Source: Pavlovales sp. CCMP2436
Taxonomy: Eukaryota; Haptophyta; Pavlovophyceae; Pavlovales
Reading direction: 5' to 3'
DNA length: 10,473 bases
NCBI GenBank assembly: GCA_026770615.1
Contig: MU631677.1
Location: forward strand, 75,698-86,170
Part shown: positions 6,281 through 10,473 of the stretch, one piece after another
Position numbering within the stretch: the stretch's first letter is position 1
How the letters are laid out: every line of letters starts with the position of its first letter
Made by a program: the position numbers and the translations under genes
Notes under the pieces: model-generated
Databases searched by the model: none
What the model saw: only the letters and a program-made list of their open reading frames with translations
Told to the model about the DNA's origin: nothing

Positions 6281-7367
6281 CTATGTATATTGATAAATAT
6301 GATTAAGATGTATTTATTATTTACTTTGAATACAGTAAGGTAAGGGAAGGAGACAAGATAGGTTTGGCCGCGAGAGAGGGCGCGGGCCTGCATGTGTTGG
6401 TTGATTAGTATATTTAACTATAGGTTAGGGTAGGAGATATCAATTATCACGTAATCAAATTTTTTGGGTACAAATTAGTTTATACGTACCAGGCTCGTCG
6501 CGTCGCCGATCGGCAGCCGTGCGTAGGCGGCGTACGCGAACAAGGCTGCGAACGATCCAGCAAAGGCCCGCCCCGCGCATAGCAGCACAAACCGCCCGTC
6601 GCGGCCTGCGCAGAGCGCGCCCCGCCGGCTCGCGGCGCCGCGCGCAAGCACGATGGCTCCGCACACTAACGCGCGCACAAGGCCCACATAAAAGGCAACG
6701 GCGAGCGAGCCAAAGCCCTTGTCCAGCGCGCGGCGCACCCAGAGCGAGGCTGAGGCGAACCCTAACGCACCTGCGAGGAATGAGGTGGAGGGTGGGGTGA
6801 AGGTGGGGTTCGGGCTCAATCGCGCAACCCACATCTTTGAGGCTAGGGTTGGGGCTGGGGCTAGGGTTGGAGCTAGAACTCACCAACCGCGACGGATGCA
6901 GAGCCAAGCAGCCGCTCGCGCCGGTCTTGCTGCGCGAGCTCCGCGCCACCGCCTCCGCGCTCGAGCTTGTGCGCCTTGCTCGCGGACGCAATGGCCGTCA
7001 GGCTGCGCCCCCGCCCTCCACCCTCGCCCTCCTCTGCCATCTTGAACCAGCGCGCAGATTCAGCAAGGTTCTGCTCGACGACGCGTCCCTTCTTGAGGCA
7101 CTCAGCGAGGGCGTGCTGCGAAGGCGAGTGCCCCTGCAGGGAGGCTGTGCACAGCCACGCCACCCCCCTTTCCTCGTCGCGGGTTACGCCATCGCCGTTT
7201 AGCAGGCACTCGTCGATCTCAAACTTCGCGAGCGCCTCACCCTGCTCCGACGCCGCACGTATGATCTCCACCGGGTTGAGGTGCGGCGCGTCCAAGAAGG
7301 TGGCGGAGTCGTCCCCCCGTCCAAGGGGAGCGGGCGAGGGCGCGTCGTCCTCGTCAAGAAGCTGCAT
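5609..7367 (-). CDS. Sel1-like-repeat protein fused to an EamA/DMT-family transporter
   Basis: Three exons (7367-6884, 6770-6490, 6280-5609) join with GT-AG junctions and agreeing phases (484 + 281 + 672 bases = 479 codons including TAA) into a 478-residue protein. Residues about 43-115 hold two Sel1-like repeats: FEIDECLLNGDGVTRDEERG with AWLCTASLQG, then HALAECLKKGRVVEQNLAES with ARWFKMAEEG. This helical-repeat fold usually mediates protein-protein contact. From residue about 152 onward comes a hydrophobic protein with the two EamA halves of the drug/metabolite transporter superfamily. Recognisable pieces are ALGFASASLWV and PIGDATSL-VYTSPIWTALI in half one, and ATPAGVISSLEVFFAYIFQL in half two. 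Sel1 sequence would face the cytosol or lumen; the transported substrate is unknown. A repeat tail (EIIRAASEQG, residues 34-43) suggests an earlier Sel1 unit, so an upstream exon could exist. The start is the first ATG; GTG at 7373 is also open. Confidence 0.82.
6281..6489 (-). other. Sel1-DMT intron 2 with a GC-rich segment
   Basis: 209 bases, AT-rich at both ends. The middle (about 6350-6395) is GC-rich and holds a second acceptor-like ATGCAG near 6391. Joining exon 2 to exon 3 without it restores an unbroken EamA motif, so it is treated as intron. Confidence 0.65.
6490..6770 (-). CDS. Sel1-DMT exon 2: first EamA half
   Basis: The acceptor is CTCGCAG at 6772-6771, and the donor is AGCCTG|GTACGT at 6489. 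The exon encodes ALGFASASLWVRRALDKG, then LAVAFYVGLVRALVCGAIVL and FAALFAYAAYARLPIGDAT, in the usual helix order of an EamA domain. Confidence 0.85.
6771..6883 (-). other. Sel1-DMT intron 1 with telomere-like repeats
   Basis: 113 bases. The plus strand carries degenerate (C)TAGGGTT and TGGGGC units at 6842-6872. Because the units are imperfect and few, a chance or slippage origin is likely. Confidence 0.7.
6884..7367 (-). CDS. Sel1-DMT exon 1: Sel1-like repeats and first helix start
   Basis: Encodes residues 1-161 plus one base. It ends ERLLGSASVAV-G at donor GTTG|GTGAGT (6883). The last residues are the first half of a membrane helix that exon 2 completes (ALGFASASLWV), which is why the two domains are taken as one protein. 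Confidence 0.82.
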
Positions 7368-7866
7368 GGCCACGGCCCGGAGCGAAGGAGGAGACCGCTG
7401 TCTCTGACACCTCGCGGAGCGCTACCCCTGACGCCTCACTGACGGCGGCCTCTCCGTCCGACTCTGCTCAGCCTACCTCCTCCGTCCGAAGAGACTCTGT
7501 GACGGCAGCTTGTTCCGCCAGAGGGGTGCACGCGACCTGTTCTCTTTTCAAAACTTTCAAAGGCGGCCAGAAATGTATGTTCGAAAACAGGCTGGGGCCT
7601 GCCGACCTGAGCTGGGGGCAAGTGGGGTCACGCAAGAAAAAAATGAGTGGCGGCCAAAAAAATGGAGCAATTTTGCCGGACATGACGAGCTGGATGCGGC
7701 CGAGCTGGAGGTTGCAACAAGGCTGAGGCCGCGCTGTCCATGTGGCGTTTGCGGCCAACAACTAAGAGCATTCCAAACCACTCGCTGTCAGCTGTCGTGT
7801 CAGCAGGCTAACTCAAGTCCGATAGAAAAGTTAAGCTGTTGGGACGGGACCTCATGGTTGAGAGCA

Positions 7867-7949
7867 GTTGAGAGTTGAGCTGCCGTGCTTGCCCACGTCC
7901 TTCTCAAAGACTCGCGGTGCTCAGCTCAGCCTCAGACTCAATGCGTGCG
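7867..7949 (+). repeat. 83-bp dispersed repeat, copy 2 (upstream of Sel1-DMT gene)
   Basis: The partner of 4892-4974 in the same orientation. A short internal duplication (GTTGAGAG twice) precedes the core. It lies about 500 bases upstream of the Sel1-DMT start codon. It is either the conserved part of an interspersed element or a shared upstream sequence. Confidence 0.85.
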
Positions 7950-8148
7950 TGCGTGGTTAGGTGTGTGCGTGAGAATTGGGATGTGTGTCTGCATCTGTCA
8001 CTGTGTCCAGAGATGTCTGTGTCTGTACGTGGTATTTCAGTGTGTGGCAGTGTGGGGAGGGGAGGGTTGCGGGCGGCAAGTGTGCACCCCACTAGCTGTA
8101 TACAGCCTTTTCGGTCGCTATTATAATCTTGAAAACTTGATTCTTTAG

Positions 8149-8171
8149 GCAGTCGGCCGCAGGCCGACTGC
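8149..8171. terminator. Perfect GC-rich hairpin 1 of a pair
   Basis: Ten-base arms (GCAGTCGGCC and GGCCGACTGC) around GCA. It lies between the minus-strand transposase-like gene and the 83-bp repeat. Whether it acts as a terminator, an RNA processing structure or a mobile-element end is unknown. Confidence 0.45.
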
Positions 8172-8189
8172 GCTGCGGTGGGGCCATGA

Positions 8190-8206
8190 GGCGCGCGTAG
8201 CGCGCC
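8190..8206. terminator. Perfect GC-rich hairpin 2 of a pair
   Basis: Seven-base arms (GGCGCGC and GCGCGCC) around GTA, 18 bases after hairpin 1. A T-rich tract follows directly on the plus strand (8210-8245). Confidence 0.45.
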
Positions 8207-8315
8207 CCGTATTTATTTTTTATTTTTTATTTTTATTGTTTGATTTTGTATATTTTATATTTATTCAACATTTGTTTGATGCTCTGTAGTCTGTACTAGT
8301 CAGCAGTATGCGAGC

Positions 8316-8321
8316 TTTATT
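8316..8321 (-). promoter_or_regulatory. Putative polyadenylation signal of the transposase-like gene
   Basis: AATAAA on the minus strand about 50 bases after the stop at 8370. Further AATAAA words follow in the AT-rich flank, so the site actually used is uncertain. Confidence 0.45.
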
Positions 8322-8369
8322 TCATTTTATTATTTGTAGTTACGGCACAAGTAAGCCTGGTCGTTAACT

Positions 8370-8644
8370 TTAGACATCCTGGATGCCTAAGAATGTGGCC
8401 TTGCGCACGCTCCTGAGGCGGGCGAGCACACGCCGCTCGGCGTCTTCCCACTCCTGATTGTGCAGCGCGCCCTTGTGGCCATGCACCTTCCACTCCCTGA
8501 CGAACAGGGACATGTCTAGCTGATGGGCAGGCGGTGAGTTAAAGGAGACCCAGACGAGCATCGCAAAGGTCTTGTCGGCGAGCGACGAGCGCATCAGGGT
8601 TTTTGAGAGCGTCATGTTGCGCCCAGCGCGCTCCGTATCCGACT
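8370..8644 (-). CDS. hAT-like gene, last exon
   Basis: Acceptor is GCGCAG at 8646-8645. The join gives YRYS-Q-SDTERAGRN, then MTLSKTLMRSSLADKTFAML and WVSFNSP, and ends FLGIQDV with a stop at 8372-8370. The segment ER-x(5)-L-K-x-LRSSL-D-x-L resembles the hAT C-terminal dimerisation motif. 92 codons including stop after adding the leftover base. Confidence 0.65.
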
Positions 8645-8722
8645 CTGCGCACAGGGGAGAGGCAGGCAAAGAGAGTCAGCGCTGCGGCGCAGGTAGTCGC
8701 GATACAGTCGCTCTGCGCTTAC

Positions 8723-8951
8723 GGCTGTATCGGTAAGCAATCATGTAGTCCATCAGCTCGAGGAATTGGTTGGGAATGTTGCTGCCGGCCACACGCTCTG
8801 GCTGCGTGAAGAGCGTGTGTGCGATGCTCGTCTCGCCGACGAGCGCGAGCCGCTTCACGGTGCGGGTCAGCGTCTTCTTGTCGTCCTCGTCATCGTGTTC
8901 GTCGCAATCGACGATGAACCGAGACCGGTTGTCACGAACGAAGTGCTTCAC
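8723..8951 (-). CDS. hAT-like gene, C-terminal exon 2
   Basis: 76 codons plus one base: VKHFVRDNRSRFIVDCDE, an acidic run DEHDDEDD, then LVGETSIAHTLFTQP and FLELMDYMIAYRYS. Acceptor is AACAG at 8953-8952; donor is AGCC|GTAAGC at 8722. Phases fit both neighbours. Confidence 0.65.
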
Positions 8952-9020
8952 CTGTTATTTATCATTTAATATTAGTAATAATGTATTCGGGGGGGGGGGG
9001 GGCAGTGGGTAGCAAGTCAC

Positions 9021-9245
9021 CTGCAGCAGCTGATTCTTGACGATGTCGGCGTCGAGGTGCGCGAGCGTGTGAGTGCAGAGCCAGTCGACAGAATCGTTGC
9101 CCCACTCGTCGAGGAGCGCCGCGGCCGCGGTCGTCTGCTCTAGCGGCATCAGCCGGAAGTCGGTGGCCTTGCACAGGTGGAACACAGTCTCGTTGCTCGC
9201 GAACCGCTCATCCATCGCAGCGAGCAGCGAGTCACACATGAGCTT
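9021..9245 (-). CDS. hAT-like gene, C-terminal exon 1
   Basis: 75 codons starting KLMCDSLLAAMDERFASNET, then ATDFRLMPLEQ and LLDEWGNDSVDWL. The pattern (helix, RF, FDPR/MP-like loop, then EWG helix) resembles the region before the hAT dimerisation domain. Donor is CTGCAG|GTGACT at 9020. The 5' edge is uncertain: an AG lies at 9247-9246, or the frame may be joined through a one-base shift. Confidence 0.6.
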
Positions 9246-9259
9246 CTGCAGAGTAGGCG

Positions 9260-9590
9260 CGCAGCGAGCGGACCGTCTCGTCGACGGGAGCTGCACCGGG
9301 GGCTGCGCCGGAGGCTGCAGGCTCGTCGGCCGCCGGGGGCTGCGCCAGGGTGGGGCGCACTTAGGGCTGCGCCGGGGCGCGCGCCAGGGGCTGCGCCAGA
9401 GAGGGGGGCGCTGGGGGCTGCGCCTCCGGCTGCGCCGGGAGATCCGCCAGGCGAGCGCTGCACCTGATGCCCAACTGCTCGGATTGCAGTGCCAGCGGAG
9501 GCGGAGGGGGCTGCGCGTTGCCCGCGCGCCCTGGTCTTGCAGATGCGGACGCGGACTCCGCCGATGCTGTGGAGCGGGCACGGGGCAAGA
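9260..9590 (-). repeat. Pro/Ala/Gln-rich low-complexity coding-like stretch
   Basis: Repeated GCGCAGCCC units (plus strand GGGCTGCGC) give AQP-type repeats such as LPAQPEAQPPAPPSLAQP. The frame with AQP repeats differs from that of the chromodomain and of exon 9245-9021, and holds a TAA. Likely an expanded linker. Confidence 0.6.
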
Positions 9591-9707
9591 GATCGGCGCA
9601 AGAGTGAGCAGACAGTCTGTTTGGTGCGAGGCGAGGGGGGGCGCGATTAGAGGGAGCATTCAGGGAGTATTCAGGGGGAGCGCACCCGGGGCAGCCTCGA
9701 GCGAGCT

Positions 9708-9842
9708 GAAGTATTCAGCGACGTCCACCGGCTGGAGATGCCGCCTGGGCTTCCAGGTTGCCTCGTGCTTCGGGTAGCCGTGCCACCACACGAGAAATTT
9801 GACCCCCCTCCCGGCCGGTGCGTGGTCCAGTATCTCCTCCAC
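9708..9842 (-). CDS. Chromodomain in the hAT-like gene
   Basis: The frame reads VEEILDHAPAGRGVKFLVWW, then HGYPKHEATWKPRRHLQP and AEYF. This matches the chromodomain pattern VExILDH..., (Y/F)LVxWxGY, (E/x)ATWxP, about 45 residues. Such domains bind methylated histone tails and are best known in mobile elements from Ty3/gypsy chromoviruses. It is in frame with the N-terminal part but separated from it by two stops, with LLEELSLELCEAPEES between them. Confidence 0.78.
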
Positions 9843-9905
9843 GATTCAGATCGACTCCTCGGGAGCTTCGCATAGCTCGAGCGATAGCTCCTCGAGTAGC
9901 CGCTA

Positions 9906-10466
9906 GTCATCACCCGCCGGTGAGCTGGCTGGCGCCTCGTCAGTGCCCGACGGTGGGCGAGCGCTAGCGGCCCTGCGAGTAGAGCCAAGCGCCTGCTGCA
10001 GAGTGATCGAGCCGTACTTGCCATTGCGCAAGTTGGCGAGGTTGTTCTGAACCTTAGGCCCGAACGACCCGGCGGCCAGCTGCGCGATGCTGGTGCGGTA
10101 GGAGTCGTAGAGCAACGGGAGGTCGACCACCACGCCATCGTCCGCCTGAGTGCCCTTGCTGAACCGGCGCGAGATGATGTTGATGTCGAGCAGCAGCAGG
10201 CAGACGGCGACAAACTTGAACTGTGTGATGCGCCGGAGCCACGCGCGGCGCTTGCTCACGAGCACGCTCTGCGCGTCGGCGGTGCCGACTGTCGCCTCGA
10301 TCGCGCGCTGCAGGTCGACGACGATGACGGGCAGGTTGATGAGAAAGTTCTTGAGCGCAACCGTCTCGCTCGTCTGCGCCGCCGGCCGCGGGCTCGCGCT
10401 CGATGAGCGCGCTGCCACCCGCTCCCTAGCCTGCGCCGCCGGCCGCGTGCTCGGAGCTGCCACCAT
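9906..10466 (-). CDS. N-terminal part of the hAT-like gene
   Basis: Open from the window edge (the frame before ATG 10466 is also open) to TAG 9905-9903. A low-complexity start repeats RPAAQ (residues 8-12 and 27-31), followed by a helical region (residues 37-160) with FVAVCLLLLDIN at 85-96 and NNLANLRNGKYGS further on. No zinc finger or DDE residue can be pinned down here. Confidence 0.5.
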
Positions 10467-10473
10467 CTCCCTT

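Larger units (their letters stand above)
7368..8369. other. Spacer upstream of the Sel1-DMT gene
   Basis: No convincing gene. 7380-7550 probably holds the 5' leader and promoter of the Sel1-DMT gene. The stretch 7555-7770 has recurring GGCGGCCA or TGCGGCC words with AAAAAAATGG-type sequence, resembling an old interspersed element. The 83-bp repeat, a GT-rich stretch (7940-8050) and two hairpins follow. The last 150 bases are the AT-rich 3' flank of the transposase-like gene. Confidence 0.55.
8370..10473 (-). pseudogene. hAT-like transposase-derived gene with embedded chromodomain, apparently decaying
   Basis: A minus-strand gene entering from beyond the right edge. Order of parts: an N-terminal helical region (10466-9906) with FKFVAVCLLLLDIN and RRFSKGTQ, resembling the middle of hAT-type transposases and related zinc-finger proteins. 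Next comes a chromodomain (9842-9708), a Pro/Ala/Gln-rich stretch (9590-9260), and three exons (9245-9021, 8951-8723, 8644-8370) that join in frame. The last carries SDTERAGRNMTLSKTLMRSS, which resembles the hAT dimerisation segment. One frame from 10466 to the chromodomain end is broken by TAG (9905-9903), TGA (9848-9846) and TGA (9662-9660). The Pro-rich frame has TAA near 9363. A one-base shift near 9254 would restore RSLRAY-LQKLMCDSL. Introns could remove some of these, but I found no consistent set. The transposase assignment rests on pattern likeness only; a domesticated, still expressed protein is possible. Confidence 0.5.

Noticed and set aside
5844..6293. 149-residue plus-strand open frame
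   Set aside because: Antisense to the EamA exon, whose minus-strand protein has clear family motifs.
9073..9777. 234-residue plus-strand open frame
   Set aside because: Antisense shadow of the GC-rich Pro/Ala-rich stretch and exon 9245-9021; composition is Arg/Gly/Ala-rich without motifs.
9846..9848. Selenocysteine or recoded TGA in the hAT-like gene
   Set aside because: Other stops (TAG, TGA, TAA) occur in the same region and no recoding structure is evident; decay or missed introns are simpler.

Overview
This window reads as nuclear DNA from a eukaryotic microalga or similar protist. Genes are split by GT-AG introns. Coding sequence is GC-rich, while introns and spacers are AT-rich and full of simple repeats (GAT, GAG, CA/CG, GT and long G homopolymers). 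A front-end (cytochrome b5-type) fatty-acid desaturase fits a marine alga such as a haptophyte, but that placement is an inference with low confidence. All three recognisable genes lie on the minus strand; nothing prokaryotic is seen.

Region 1 (1-4591): a front-end fatty-acid desaturase. Eleven exons can be placed from 4591 down to 113. They encode a membrane-spanning N-terminal extension, a cytochrome b5 domain with HPGG, histidine box I (HDVGH) and histidine box II (HNTHH). The third box (usually QxxHH) must lie beyond base 1. Its introns hold partial, diverged copies of the edges of neighbouring exons, each next to a copied splice site. Several differ from the real exon mainly at third codon positions. 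This is the most unusual signal in the window.

Region 2 (4592-5608): a spacer with an 83-bp repeat, a cluster of CAATCCCC motifs and a perfect hairpin, and no convincing gene.

Region 3 (5609-7367): a three-exon gene whose exon phases agree exactly. It joins two Sel1-like repeats to a ten-helix-type EamA/DMT transporter (478 residues).

Region 4 (7368-8369): a spacer with the second copy of the 83-bp repeat and a pair of perfect GC-rich hairpins.

Region 5 (8370-10473): a hAT-like transposase or transposase-derived gene running off the right edge. Its three C-terminal exons join cleanly. The upstream part has in-frame stops, a Pro/Ala/Gln-rich stretch, a probable frameshift and a chromodomain, so it looks like a decaying element. 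No functional link between the three genes is evident.
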